A DNA stretch of 64,000 bases from Pelobates cultripes (GCA_933207985.1 OW240915.1:116063298-116127297); one strand, 5' to 3'. Shown: positions 46,080 to 59,001, numbered from the stretch's first letter. Notes: a model not told the origin generated them from the sequence alone. Program-made: numbers and translations.

Positions 46080-47060
46080 TGCTCTAATGTATGAATTGGT
46101 ATGAAGTCTCAGTGTGTGTCCAGTATATGCTCTAGGTATGAGTTACTATGAGGACACGGCCTCAGTATAAGTATCCACTATATACTCTATGTATAAGTTA
46201 CTATGAGGACACAGCCTCAGTATGTATGCATATGTGTGTGTGTGTATATATGTATGTGTATGTATATGCACTATATGCTCTATGTAGGAGTTACTATGAG
46301 GACTCTGCCTCAGTATATGTTCCCACTATATACTCTTGGTATAAATTACTATGAGGACTCGGCCTCAGTATATATATGCTCTATGTAAGAGTTACTGTGA
46401 GGACACAGCCTCAGCATGTGTGTATATATATATCCACTATATGCGGTATGTAAGAGTTACTGTGAGGGCACAGCCTCAGCATGTATATATATCCACTATA
46501 TGTTGTATGTATGAGTTACTGTGAGGACACAGCCTCAGTATATGTACCCACCATATGCTGTATGTATGAGTTACAATGAGGACTCTGCCTCGGTATATGT
46601 ATCCACTATATGCTCTGTGTATGAGTTGCTATGAGGACACAGCCTTAGTATATGTACCCACTATATGCTGTATGTATGTGTTACAAGGAGGACTCTGCCT
46701 CAGTATATGTATCCACTAGATGCTCTGTGTATGAGTTGCTATGAGGACACAGCCTTAGTATATGTACCCACTATATGCTGTATGTATGTGTTACAAGGAG
46801 GACTCTGCCTCAGTATATGTATCCACTATATGCTCTATGTATGAGTTACAATGAGGACTCTGCCTCGGTATATGTATCCACTATATGCTCTGTGTATGAG
46901 TTGCTATGGTCTATGTATGAGTTGAGCTGGAGACTCTGCCTCAGTGTGTGTTCTTTATATGCTCTGAGTCGCTGTGAAAACACAGCCTCAGTATATGCCC
47001 TCTACATGCTCTATAGGGAAGATGGTGTGGAGACATTGCTTCAGTGTATCTGTTCTCTAT
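46080..47060. repeat. Tandem repeat, ~60 bp unit
   Basis: About fifteen units of the type tatgagttactatgaggaca, cagcctcagtatatgtaccc and actatatgctctatg. Short Tyr/Ser/Leu ORFs here are repeat artefacts. Confidence 0.9.
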
Positions 47061-49740
47061 ATGATTGATATATTAGTGGAAGCACAATATTTGTTAATGC
47101 TATAAGTACATCCGCTATATGAGTCCAATCTAATACTGGTTCTATGTGTGGGTTGTGAGTCACAACCTCAGTATAGGTGAGTGGTATATTATGTGCATGA
47201 AGTTCTGTTAAAACACAGCCTCATTTTATCTCACTCATATAATCTTAAAATGTGTACAGGCATGGTGTCACTGTATATAGCAGAGGTAGGCCATGTATGA
47301 TTACTGTTTAAACAGACTCAGTATATGTAACTGATATATCTGTGTATAAAGTGCTGTTAGAAACATCCACAATGTATCTGATTCATATAATCTGTATACA
47401 GGTTGGTAGTATTATATGACCCCAATTTATACACGGCATTGGTAGATTTAATATATACAAATTATCTAAAGTCTGTTTTGCGCTGAAATGTAACAATGCC
47501 CAATTCTAGCAAATACAAATGCACTGTTGCACTGGGTAAGTAATTATTGCCTACTGTGGATTTTCTATTTCAGTTTTTTAAATGAAGTAGATAAGGAAAC
47601 ATACTGCTTTTGGCTTTGTATTAGACTCCTTCTCCCACAGGTGTTTCAGGATAAGCAATTAACACATTTTACCACTTCAGATGGATTGCAGGTGTTACTG
47701 AACCTGTCTGAGTGCCTCTCCCAGGTGAGAAGGAGACCTGTTTTTCCAAAATGAAGCATGGTAATGTTTAACATAATTGTTTGTTCTTTTTGTGTGTATC
47801 CATTTATACATGAGACCCATCTACAAAAGTTTTTCTATTGCCAGGCATCCTCTCCCCTCTGCTCGAGATAGGGAATGTTTTTTCAATTGGTGGCAGTGTT
47901 TTACCTTTAGATATATGCTGATTATTATTAGATTATTAGATCATACTGGTTGCAGGAACACAAATTGGGCTATTAATTGATCTCATAAGTAGGTAACGCT
48001 GAAGCCATTACCTGATTTAAAAGCTGTTCATATTGTTTTTTCTTTCTCCTGGTCTTAACCTTTTATTCTTTAAATCTGAATTAATTTCCTTAAAGCATAA
48101 AACTTATATTCAGTATTCTCTTTTATCCCTTGGATACCTGAAAGTTTGGCAATACCTTTTAGTATATGTCAGGGGTGGCATGCTTTTAGTTCTTAAGGAG
48201 TTAATGATCAGAAACATCTGACAGATTACCCTGTTTTGAAGGGGAACATTATAATTTCCTTTCTGCAATAAAGGTATTCTTTTAGGCTCATATGCCCCAG
48301 GTAACTTTGATGCTGTGTATTGCAAGTATTTTAAGGTCATTCCAGTCCCCAGACCATTCTACCAGGTTTACTATTTCAGGTAAAATTCACCTGCTGCCTG
48401 AACAATAGAGGAAATCCCTAAACAGGTAGTTCCATTACGGACCTCTTCTGATATTCATGGGGATTCTTCTAGGTGTCCTTATATCTGGAATTTGCAACCA
48501 ATGTGTGGCTTTAAATGATTGACTCATCCTGCATAATGTAATGTAATGCAGCCTGTTGATGACAAACATTTGACTGATATGTTTTACAGGGTCTCTGTAC
48601 TTCGATCGGTATAAGTTATGGTCACTCCTAACATTGCATTGATTTAATACTTGTGGATATGTTTGGATTGGTGTTGATATCTTGCAGATATAACACGTTG
48701 CTTATTATCACCATAGGCTCTGCCATAAGTACTTCATCACTATCTGAAGATAAGGTAAGAGTAAGTATGCGGTTGCTGTTCTCATAAGGATAACTGAATA
48801 CTATCCTGCTTATTATGTGTCTGTTTCCACAATGTATAATGTGCCTCTGGTTACCACCTTCCCATCAGTATCTTGCCTATTGTATATCTCTTACTTATGT
48901 TGCACAACAGTCTCTAATAAATTTGATTATACTGTTTGGCATAATCTGTACTATTTACAATATGTTTATCTTTGAATGTAGGTTCTGACGTGGTTGGCCT
49001 CCATATAATTTAGTAGTTGCCACAAATTCTATGTTTCATACCGATATTTCTTTTCTTTCCCTCAACTAATCTGTATATGATTCTTCTTGCCTTTGCCTAG
49101 TAATGTGATTAGTTTATTCCTCTCCTGTGACTGATCGTTGCTGTATCAATTCATCCACTGTGTGAGGTATTGTTGTGTATCTGAATTTTACAACATTGGG
49201 TCAATGTTGCAGTGTTTTAATAACCCTTATTTCTCTACTAGGCTCTGCCTCTTTCTGACAGGCAGATATTGATTTGTTCCTGTATCTTCAGGTAAGTAGT
49301 TCACAAGGCAAGAGGAAGCGGTGTGAATCGTATTTAATAAATACATCCAGTAAGTAGTAGGATTCTCAGTGTAATTCTCCCCGTGTTTAATAGCATGGTG
49401 TGTCCGTTCTCATCCAACATTATCTGCTTGTTCCAGTATGAACTCTGGAAGTTATGCCTTCGTCAAGGTTCTGATTTATTGATATCAATTTGGTTTTAAA
49501 TTTTTATACCAGAATGACATTTTCCTTCTCTAGCTTATGCTATCGTGGCCTTAATTCTATATCTAATTCTATATTTATTCAGGATATTTCAGATATTGAA
49601 TGCCAGGAGGTTGCTGACCTTGCAGCCTCTAGGGAAAATTATCTTGTCTGAGCTAGATTTTATGACAATTTCATATTTATTCTTGTTTGGCTTTGTAAAG
49701 TCTTCTAAGATTTATACAGCTCAATAATGGTTTTATAGCT
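47061..49740. other. AT-rich filler of the 5.5-kb element
   Basis: No gene, RNA or nested element end recognised. Confidence 0.5.
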
Positions 49741-50079
49741 ATTAGCTGTTTTTGAACTCTGTCCCTCCCCCCGATTATATACTGCTTGGGTATTCCCCAT
49801 GAATAATGGTCAGGAAAATTGAAAATTGTTCCATACTTACCGTAATTTTCTTTTCCTGATAATTATTCATGGCAGCATTACGTTCCCACCCATATACTAT
49901 AGGAGTTGTGAAGCTAGTTACAAAGACTGCCTGATGGGAAGGGGGAGGATCTATTTATACCAGTTTCAGAGTTCTGTTTCCTGTCCTTTCTGCTGTAAGG
50001 GGAGGAGCTAACCCATGAGTAAATGCTGCCATGAATAATTATCAGGAAAAGAAAATTACGGTAAGTATGGAACAATTTT

Positions 50080-50081
<2 letters not shown>

Positions 50082-50147
<66 letters not shown>
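50082..50147. repeat. (AT)n microsatellite
   Basis: Long AT run at the right boundary of the 5.5-kb element. Confidence 0.95.
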
Positions 50148-50149
<2 letters not shown>

Positions 50150-50150
<1 letters not shown>

Positions 50151-50280
50151 TGTAATATTGTATCCTATTGTAACAATGCAATGCTTTGTGGACAAAGACC
50201 CAGGACATACTTGGAAACGAGAGAAAGCTCAATGTATCCATCCTGGTAAAATATTTTATAAATAAAATAAATAATTCAGG
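50150..50280 (+). repeat. SINE/LINE tail-like fragment
   Basis: gacccaggacatacttggaa...cctggtaaaatattttataa followed by an aaataaataaat tail. It looks like the 3' end of a short retroposon, judged from the A-rich tail and the recurrence of such text in amphibian genomes. Confidence 0.4.
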
Positions 50281-50999
50281 AGTGTTCAAAGGTATTTAAC
50301 CCCTTAGTGACCTCGGACATATCACTCTAATTCGCTCTAATTCGTTGTGGATGTATCAGGTACGTCCAAGGTCGTTAACCAGTTTTTGTCCGACGTACCT
50401 GATACATCCACTGCAAATTAGAGCACTGGAAGTGATCATGCTCAATTCCAGCCGCTCTGATGGTATTGCAGTGATGCCTTGATGTTGTGGCATCCTGCGA
50501 TACCCCCCTCACTGCCGGGTTGCTCCACGTGGTGTCCAGCTGGTGTCCAGCAGTGAGGCAGAGCATCAGAAGCCATCAGGCAGTCTTCCAATAATCTGCC
50601 TGTGCTGAGTGCTTTGAAGGGTCGAGGCACTCAGTGAAGAATTACATTTTTTTTTCCAACTAAATAAATCAATAATAAAAAATATTAACCCCTTCCCTCC
50701 CTCCCTCTCCCTCCCTTTCTCTACCTCCATTTCCATTCACCTACTCGATCGCCGCCATTCCCCCGCCAGCGCTCAGTCTTCTTCTCCACAGGGGGGGACT
50801 GACAGCCCAAACAGTCCCCCATCTGCAAAAAAGGACACAAGGGCCATGTGATCGCTATGAGAGCGCGATTTCATGACTGCAATAGTAGTCCATAGTGTTG
50901 CCTGCAGGGGGACTGCCTGAACTGACATCTGCTGGTGAAAAAAAGTTTAAAAAAAAGTTTAAAAATAAAATATATAAATTTAAAAAAAGAATATATGAG

Positions 51000-51053
<54 letters not shown>

Positions 51054-51091
51054 ATATGATGTGTGTGTGTGTGTGTGTGTATGTATGTGTG

Positions 51092-51138
<47 letters not shown>

Positions 51139-51145
51139 CATCATA

Positions 51146-51572
51146 CTAAGTGTATTTTTTTAATAATTATTTATGTAATTATGTATATGGACATATGTAT
51201 ATTTCGTATTATTTTTATTTATTTATATATACATAGACATCTATATAATTTCACTCTAAGTGTATTTTGATAGAAATATACATATATTGATATAAAAATA
51301 CACTTAGAGTAAAAATACACTTAGAGTGTGTGTATGTGTGTGTGTATATATATATAATATATAATAACTATATACTGTATATATTATAAATAATTTAAAA
51401 AAGTCAAAATAATAACAAAAAAAAATATATATATATATACTTATATCAAAATACACTTAGAATGAAATTATATAGATATCTGTGTATATACAAATAAATA
51501 AAAATAATACAAAATATACATATGTCCCTATATATAATTACATAAATAATTTCATAAAAATACAAGTAGACT
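51146..51572. repeat. AT-rich inverted repeat
   Basis: 51146-51272 (ending ctctaagtgtattttga) is largely the reverse complement of 51441-51572 (starting atatcaaaatacacttagaa). Smaller copies of acacttagagt lie between. With adjacent (TA)n and (TG)n runs (51010-51136) it would fold into a long AT-rich hairpin. Confidence 0.75.
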
Positions 51573-52662
51573 TCAAATATATAAATATGTATATATATTT
51601 AAATTAAATGTAATATTTTTACATAGCCCAGAGAATTTAATTTGATAGCACTATATTTAACCCTGTAACTTTCCAAGACACCCTTACTCAGAAGACTATG
51701 CTGAATACAAATATTTGTGTTTCAAAACAGTAAAACATATCACAGCGATGATATAATCAGTGAAATTCTTTTGCATTATTCATACACACAGCACTTTCAC
51801 TGATGATATTGTTGTGATATGTTTTACTGTTTTGAAACACTAATATTTGTGTTCACTGAAATCCCCTGAGTATATCAGTGCCCCCTTGTGCAGGTTTTAT
51901 AGTGTTTTTGAAAGTTACAGGGTCAAATATGAGGCTTGATTTTATGTTTTTTCACATTAAAATTTGCCAGCTTGGTTATGTTGCTTTGAGAGCGTATGGT
52001 AGCCCAGGAATGAGAATTACCCCTATGATGGCATACCATTTGCAAAAGAAGATAACACAAGGTATTGCAAATGGGGTATGTACAGTCCTTTTTAGTAGCC
52101 ACTAAGTCACAAACACAGGCTAAAGTTAGCATTCATAATTGTTTTGCATTTTTAATACACAAACAAATATAAATGCTAACCTTGGCCAGTGTTTGTGACT
52201 AAGTGTCTATTAAAAAAGACAGACATACCCCATGTTGAATACCCTGGGTTGTCTACTTTAAAAATATATATATATATATATGTATGTATGTATGTATGTA
52301 TATGGTTTGATGGGGATAAATTACATTGGACGGCTTCAAAAATGTTCTAAATAGGACATGGGTGCATGATGACCAGCTGTGAAAATTCCAAGTTAGAAAA
52401 CTGGAATGCACACCCTCCAAATAAGGTATTTTAGCCCCCAGAGAACCCAACACACCTATACATGGGTGGTATCACTGTACTCAGGAGATGTTGCTGAACA
52501 CATATTGGGGTGTTCTTTGGCAGTAACCCTTAAAGTTCTCAGTACATGTATTCTTAAAATGCTATGTGTGTCAAAAAAACTCACCAATTATTATTATTTT
52601 TTTAATTTGGCATAGATTGGTGGTAAAATGGTTGCATGAAAGGAGTCAAAATACCCCAAATC

Positions 52663-54030
52663 CAGTGGCGTACTAAGGGGGGGCGGAGGGGGCGGTCCGC
52701 CCCGGGTGCCAGCAGATTGGGGGTGCCATGACCAGGGGCCCCCCACTCCCCCCCATGCTGCAGCCTCCCTCCTGTCAGTTTCCTTTGCTGTAACGTGGCC
52801 GAGCCCAGCAGCATGGTCCGACGGGTACAGAGAGCAGCTGTCTCCTGTACCCGGCCGGACTAACATGAACTGCACACTGAGTGTGCACTTCCTGTTAGTC
52901 CGGCCGGGTACAGGAGACAGATGCCCTCACCCGCCGACTATACAGGCTCCTCGCCACGCCACAGCAAAAGGTAGTGGGGAGGGGGGTGAGAAAGGAGAGG
53001 GGGTGAGAAAAAAGGAGGGAGGGTGAAAGAGGAGAAAGGGGGTGAGAAAAAGGAGGGAGGGGTGAAAGAGGAGAAAGGGGGGTGAAAAGGAGAGGGGTGA
53101 AAGAGGAGAAAGGGGGGGTGAAAAAGGAGAAAGGGGGGGTGAGAGAGGGGGTGAGAAAGAGGAGAAAGGGGGGGTGAGAAAGGAGGTGAGAAAGAGAAAG
53201 GGGGGGGGAGAGAAATTAGGAGGGAGGGAGAGATAAATTGGAGCGGGAGGAGAGATTGACATTCATCACATACACACAATGCACCCCTTGCACACAGAAA
53301 AACACACAATGCATTACACACACAGACACACATACACAAGCAATGCAACCGTTACACACAATGCATCCCTTACACACACAGAAACACACAATGCATTCAT
53401 TACACACACTCAATGCACCCCTTACACACATTCAATGCATCCCATACATACACAGAAACACACCTTGCAGCCCTTACACATACAAACACAATTTCACACA
53501 ATGCATTCCTTACACACATATCAGGACATCCCCTACACACTCCACCCCCTGTGAACAAACTCATTGGTGGAACATGAAGGTGGACCCTGGGACCCAGACC
53601 TTGAGCTATGTAAAGGGCCCCCAAAAAATGGAGCTGCTTCCCGTTCTCCCAGAACATTGATTTTTGTGACCACAGTTACAAACCGCCTCCAGAGAGCCTG
53701 TTCTACACCAGACCAGTGGAGCCAGACTGCAGCTAGAGCCCATCATCATCCTCATCTGGTTGTAAGTAGGCAATCTAGTATATTATTCGTGGCACTAAGC
53801 TCTAATTTACCTCACATTAAAGAAACACTATAGTCCCCAGAACCACTTCAGCTTAATGTAGTGGTTCTGGTGTCTATAGCCTGTCCCTGCAGGCCTTTTA
53901 ATGTAAACACGGCGGCACTGCAGCACTGGCGTTAGTTAACATGGCAAATCATATGGGTGGGGCATTGTGATGTCACATGGGGGGGGGGCGGCAAACTTTA
54001 CTTTTGCCTAGGGCGGCAAAAATCCTTGCA
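52663..54030. mobile_element. hAT-like element, right end missing
   Basis: Starts with cagtggcgtactaaggggg, a CAGTGGCG-type hAT terminus. The interior holds a GC palindrome around 52840-52930 (gtccggccgggtacaggaga), purine-rich and ACAC arrays, and a MITE-like hairpin at 53818-53890. The right part has gcctagggcggcaaaaatcc but the expected inverted terminus is absent, so the element is truncated there. The limit at 54030 is approximate. Confidence 0.55.
52975..53250. repeat. Purine-rich minisatellite (gggtgagaaagg units)
   Basis: Tandem purine runs such as gaggagaaagggggggtgag over about 275 bp. The complementary strand yields Ser/Pro/Phe repeat ORFs that are artefacts. From 53260 to 53545 it is followed by ACAC-rich repeats (cacacaatgcatycctta type). 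Confidence 0.85.
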
Positions 54031-54241
54031 GATTCCTGACAGATATCAGTGTTACAGATATCAGTGTTACAATGTAACGTGCGTTAATTTTGAAAATATT
54101 TTATTAACCTATAACTTTCAAAAAAAAGCTAAGAACATGTTAACATTGAGTATTTCTAAACTCAGGACAACATTTATAAACTATTTAGCTTGGGTGTTTT
54201 TTTGCGGTTGTAGATGCATAGCAGATTTTGGGGGGTCAAAG

Positions 54242-54765
54242 TGTCAGGATTACAAGTTGAGACAGCACGTAGAACTGTATCAGGTAGGACTAAAATATAA
54301 CATCTTACCGGGCCTTAGAATGGCCGGACTTAACGTACCAGAGAATAGTCAGAATACTTGCCGAGATCGGGGACACAGAATGAGACACAACGATGAGGAA
54401 AAGACAAAAGTCAGGGATACCAGAATACAGGGAAGTCAATAACCAGAAAATAACACTCATGATCACACTGTCGGACAACCACTAGGGAAACCACAACAGG
54501 CAAAGAGTGAAAGGAGAAATGAGTTTAAATAAGCCTTTAACATTTCTGATTGGCCAAAATCAGCCTTTGACCCCAGAAGGTGCGCATGCGTCTCCCGTGT
54601 GACATCACACACACGCAGATGTCGTCATCACCGTGGTCGGATGTGTGGCTATAATTTGGCGTGGATCCGCCGCGGCCAGCATCATTCAACATGTCACAGG
54701 AGTCAGGTACACTGACGCATGGCCGCTGAGTGCAGATACCGCAAGGTGAGGATGAATATGTTACA
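54242..54765 (-). repeat. 3' LTR of Gypsy element 2
   Basis: 524 bp, minus orientation (starts tgtaacatattcatcc, ends cctgaca on the minus strand). Confidence 0.9.
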
Positions 54766-55118
54766 TTTCCCCCACCTGAAGATCGCCCACCGGGTGGGCA
54801 GGACCCGGTTTGGGGGAAACTTAGAGTGGAAATAACAAATCTTGTGACCTGCATGACTATCGGAGGCCGGAACCCAAGAACATTTGGCAAGCCCATAAAC
54901 CTTTTAATCAATAAAATACTGTAACAAACGAGCGCGGGACTTATTTTTTTGTATTTGTATTCACTTTTTGTATCACACAGCTATGTTACAATACTGCCGC
55001 TCATCCCATGTGTTCCCTATTAAGGGTTAATAAGTATATAGGGGTATATATAAAAAATACCCCTCTCTTTCTCATTAGAGATATCTTTGCCAGAGGCTCA
55101 AGGAAGCAGGGTGAAAGG
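54766..55118. other. Remnant 3' end of Gypsy 2 with an unexplained insertion
   Basis: Contains gagcgcgggacttatttttt near 54932, echoed by gagcgcggggcttgtttttt near 55322, with similar following text. This suggests a duplicated or inserted fragment replacing the integrase core. Not resolved further. Confidence 0.35.
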
Positions 55119-58100
55119 TCAGTGTAGAACCCACCTAAGGGGGTCTGCCTTGACATTGGCAGGCAGGCATTCCCTCCAATAGTCATTGGAGTAACTAAAT
55201 GACCTCCATTTGTTTAAATATACATAGGGATTTAGGAGAGAGTGCAGGTAACTTTTTACTGTATGTATTGGGGCTGATGTGTGCTGTAGTCGTTGCCGCC
55301 GCCCAGGAGTGATGGGAGTGAGCGCGGGGCTTGTTTTTTTTATATTTGTGTTCACTTTAGAAACTGTACAAACAGAACATGCCTGCACATATTCTTTAAC
55401 ATCTTTCCTGAGAGAATCACAGCAAAATGATGTCATGATTGCGGACGTGGATTTACTAATGTTTGGGTGTCCTGCAGTCATGTTGTTTTGACATTTTCCC
55501 TTTCATCCAATGGAACAAATAATTTATCCAATGGTTTATTGCATGGCACCTGAGACTGAGCCTCCATGATAGCGCCAAGCAGAGGAGATGACAGGGAAAG
55601 GACAGTGGAAGCGATGATACACTTAGGTGGAATAATAGGGGATGTCTCTTGTTCCTGTATAGATTCAGTATCAAACTGTCTAGATAAGGCGTCTAGACCA
55701 GGTCTGTAAGTTATGAGAAAGATAAAGTGAGATCGGAAAAAAGACCAGTACTGATCAAAAGGGGGTCATTGGAACCCTCTAAAAGATGTCGCCACTCTTT
55801 AAGTGCTAGTATCTCTGTTGCCAATATCATAATTACACTCAGCAGGAGACAACTTTCTAGATAAGTACCCGCATAGATGCAAAGGGGTATCCGGACTCTC
55901 CCTCTGAGAGAGAACTGCATCTACCCTTCGGAGGCATAAATCTCTAGTATGAAGGGTTTGCTGGTGTCGGGATGTATTAATATGTCAGCAGAAGCAAACC
56001 TTTGTTTGAGAAGTTCTCTAGCCTCCTTAGACCATATCGTACTGCTAGCCGCCTTGCGTTTCATATTGGTAATGGGGGCTATCACAAAAGAGAACCCTTT
56101 GATAAATTTCCTTTAATAATTGACAAACCCAATAAACCTTTGAATGGCTTTTAGTCCATTGGGCAATGGTCAATGTAGAACAGCTTTTAGTTTATGAGGG
56201 TCCATCTGAAAACCAGAGGCAGAAATGTTATACCCTAAAAACTGAACTTCAGTCTGATCAAAGATGCATTTTTCCAGTTTACAATAAAGTTGGCTTATTA
56301 AGTAAAGTTTGCAGTAGTTGTTTGACCTGTTTGTAGTGAGTCTGCAAGTCAGGGGAATAAATAAGGATATCATCCAGATAGTCTATGACAAATGAATAAA
56401 TATAATCCCTGAGTACTTTATTAATAAGGTCCTGGAACACGGCCGGAGCATTGCACAATCCGAAGGGCATCACAAGGTACTCAGTGTCCACTTCTAGTGT
56501 TAAATGCCGTTTTCCACTCATGATTTTCCTTGATCGTTACCAAATTGTATGCACTCCTGAGGTCAAGCTTGGTAAAGACTTTAGCACCCTGGAGTCTGTC
56601 AAAGAACTCAGAAATAAGGGGAATGGGATGGGCATTTTTAATGGTGATTTTGTTTAATGCCCTCTAGTCAATGCATGGACGCAATTCACCATCTTTTTTA
56701 GATACAAAAAATAACCCTGCACCAGCAGGCGAGGATGATTTACGTGTGGGGCCTTTACTTAGGGGTCTTTGATGTACTCTTCCATTATTCTACTCTCCTG
56801 TGGAGATAAGGCATATGCTGCTCCCTTGGGTAGAATAGAACCCGGTAGCAGATTTATGGAACAGTCATATGATCTGTGAGGAGGTAGAATATTGGTCTGA
56901 CGCTTACTGAATACCTCCTTAACCTCCCAGTATTGAATGGGAACTTTGGAGGCCTGGGGTGTAGTATTAGGTAATGTAATGATGCCCACTGTTTTGGTAA
57001 TTTGCAACATACATTTCTCAGTACAGTACAGTCCTTGCCCCATTCCAATATTTCCCCATTTATGAGGATTGTGCTTAATAAGCCAAGGAATGCCTAGAAT
57101 GATGGGGCAAGAAATTATTTGGAATGGAATGTCTTCCTTGTGTAAGGCACCAATGGAAATATTAATGGGCAAGGTTTCGTGGGTAATTAAGGGTTGAGAG
57201 AGAGGTCTCTTATCAATAGCCTCCTTGATAGGTATAGCATTTTTTTTTTTAACAAAATGTACATCAATGAAGTTTCCTGCCGCACCTGAGTCCATCAGGG
57301 CTTTGCATGAAAAGTTCTTCCTGTTACATCTGACCGTAATATCAAGGAGGAATCTATTTTTGTTATTCCCAGAGGACGTATCCATCACAGCTAAGACCTG
57401 TCCACTTGAGGTGCGGAAGTTTTTCGGACGTATGGGACAAGCACTCCTCATATGTCTACAACCACAGTATAGCCATAGACCCTCTTTTCTCCTATATTGT
57501 CCTTCTGCCTCTGATAGTCTACTGATCCCCAACTGCATAGATTCAGGTTCGGACTGTATCGGGAGGTAAGGAACAATAGCTTTGGAAAAACTAGGTGCTA
57601 ATGGAATAGCCATGCATCTGGTTCTATTTCTGGTAGTTTCTCTGGTTCTACGTCTATTATCAATTTGCATGACAAATGTGATAAACTCATTTCATTTTTT
57701 AGGTAGATCTTTGGCAGCAATCTCAAACAGAATTGCTTCGGATAATCCTTTTTTAAATTCAGAGATTAGCCCGCTATTAGTCCAGTCTACCTCAGAAGCC
57801 AAGGTGCGAAATTCTATGGCAAAATCCGAGATAGACCCTTGTTTGATATGCATTAGGGCAGTGGATTCGAATGTTAATTTGAATTCCGCAAGAAATTCCT
57901 GGTAGTTATGTGCAATACTTTACCTTTAAGTTGGTTCATTAGATAACCAATTTTAGCTCTATCTGAGGGAAATTATCCTGGTGAGACCTCAAAATGATAT
58001 TCAATTTGATTCAGAAATCCCTGACATTCTTGAATATTACCATCAAAATGTGGGGGAGGAGATAGGGAGATAGTAGGTGCCTTATGTACTATAGGTGAAG

Positions 58101-58265
58101 GTACATTAGGTGGAGGTGACATAGTTAGAGAAATCTCAGGCTGCAGATGCACTGTTTGAGTAAGAAGCGTACTGAAAGCCATTGATCCATACAGTGATCA
58201 TTCTCCTCTAGCTTTCTCTCGCAAGCAGTTATGTGCTGACACAATTCTTCAGGATCTATTGCCAT
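55119..58265 (-). pseudogene. Gypsy element 2 gag-pol remnants
   Basis: Minus strand, 5' to 3': gag starts with MAIDPEELCQHITACERKLE at 58265, just inside the 5' LTR, then PPHFDGNIQECQGFLNQIEY near 58060. The gag end has a damaged zinc knuckle, LWLYCGCRHMRSACP, near 57470. Protease has ALMDSGAAGNFIDVHF near 57280. RT pieces include [20 protein letters not shown] and the catalytic YLDDILIYS near 56360. An RNase H fragment reads [17 protein letters not shown] near 55830. The integrase zinc domain has TAGHPNISKS and VQACSVCTVSK near 55400-55480. Frameshifts and deletions separate these pieces. It is a relative of Gypsy element 1 (same LSEAE...YRRKEGL motif in gag). Confidence 0.88.
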
Positions 58266-58272
58266 GTCCTAA

Positions 58273-58799
58273 TGTCAGGATTACAAGTTGATCCAGCACG
58301 TAGAACTGTATCACACCTAGGACTAAAAGGCAATGTCTTATCGGGCCTTAGAATAGCTGGACTTAAAATACCAGAGAATAGTCAGAATACTTGCCGAGGT
58401 TGGGGACACAGAATGAGACACAACGATGAGGAAAAGCCAAAAATTAGTGATCCCAGAATACAGGGAAATCAAGTGAAGCCAAAGTCAATAACAAGAAAAT
58501 AACGCTCAGAATCACAATCTCGGACAACCACTAGGGAAAAAATGACAGGGCAAAGAGTGAAAGGAGAAATGAGTTTAAGCCTTTAACATTTCTGATTGGC
58601 TGAAATCGGCCTTTGACCCCAGAACCTGCGTGCGTGTCTCCCGCGTGACGGCACACGCAAGCCGACGTCACCACCGTGGGCGGACGTGGGGTTATAATTG
58701 GGCGTGGATCCGCCGCCATTCATCATGACGCAGGAGTCCGGTACACTGACGCATGGCCGCTGAGTGCAGATATCACAAGGTGAGGATGAATATGTTACA
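58273..58799 (-). repeat. 5' LTR of Gypsy element 2
   Basis: 527 bp, homologous to 54242-54765 with scattered substitutions and a short insertion (gtgaagccaaa near 58471). Confidence 0.9.
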
Positions 58800-59001
58800 C
58801 AAAGTTAGAAAAAGTAGTTGGTATTTTTACATTTTTTTTTTTTCATCGTATTTTATATAAAACATTTTTTTAAATGGTATATAATATGTGTGGGTACAGT
58901 AAATGAGTAAGAGGAAAATACAGCTAAACACAAACACTGCAGAAAACAGCCCTGGTTCCAAACGGTAAGAAAACAGAGCAGCCTGGTCACTAAGGGGTTA
59001 A

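Larger units (their letters stand above)
44562..50081. mobile_element. 5.5-kb non-coding element with inverted ends and minisatellites
   Basis: The left end (44562-44690, tttcctgaccattattcatg...) is the near-exact reverse complement of 49922-50054. Adjacent to the right end, 49817-49879 (ccatacttaccgtaattttc...) is complementary to 50020-50081. AT microsatellites flank both ends. Inverted terminal repeats plus an extra complementary segment near one end recall the DIRS1 plan of terminal and internal complementary regions, but no gag, RT or recombinase frame is present. The interior consists of tandem arrays and AT-rich filler. Treated as a non-autonomous element of uncertain class. Confidence 0.6.
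54242..58799 (-). mobile_element. Ty3/Gypsy element 2, complete ends, decayed interior
   Basis: LTRs at 54242-54765 and 58273-58799 (tgtcaggattacaag...gaatatgttaca) are flanked by a perfect 5-bp duplication caaag (54237-54241 and 58800-58804). The LTRs have diverged by roughly a tenth by eye, including an insertion, so this is an old copy. Orientation is minus. A polypurine run ggtgggggaaa precedes the 3' LTR at 54766-54776. The interior is only 3.5 kb: gag, protease, partial RT, RNase H and integrase N-terminus are broken, and most of the integrase is lost. Confidence 0.9.
50296..59001. mobile_element. TTAA-flanked DNA element containing nested insertions
   Basis: TTAA at 50296-50299 and at 58998-59001 bound ends ccccttagtgacc and ggtcactaagggg, which are inverted repeats. 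The segments 50300-52660, about 54030-54241 and 58800-58997 read as one non-coding element once the hAT and Gypsy insertions are removed; for example gggggtcaaag joins directly to ttagaaaaag. TTAA targets point to piggyBac or Kolobok. No transposase frame. A hairpin near 50340-50410 (gatgtatcaggtacgtc and its complement) lies next to the left end. Confidence 0.65.

Noticed and set aside
44765..47060. CRISPR-like spaced repeats
   Set aside because: Units are contiguous, diverged minisatellites without unique spacers, and the genome is eukaryotic.
52927..53348. Ser/Pro/Phe-rich minus-strand ORFs
   Set aside because: Complement of a purine-rich minisatellite.
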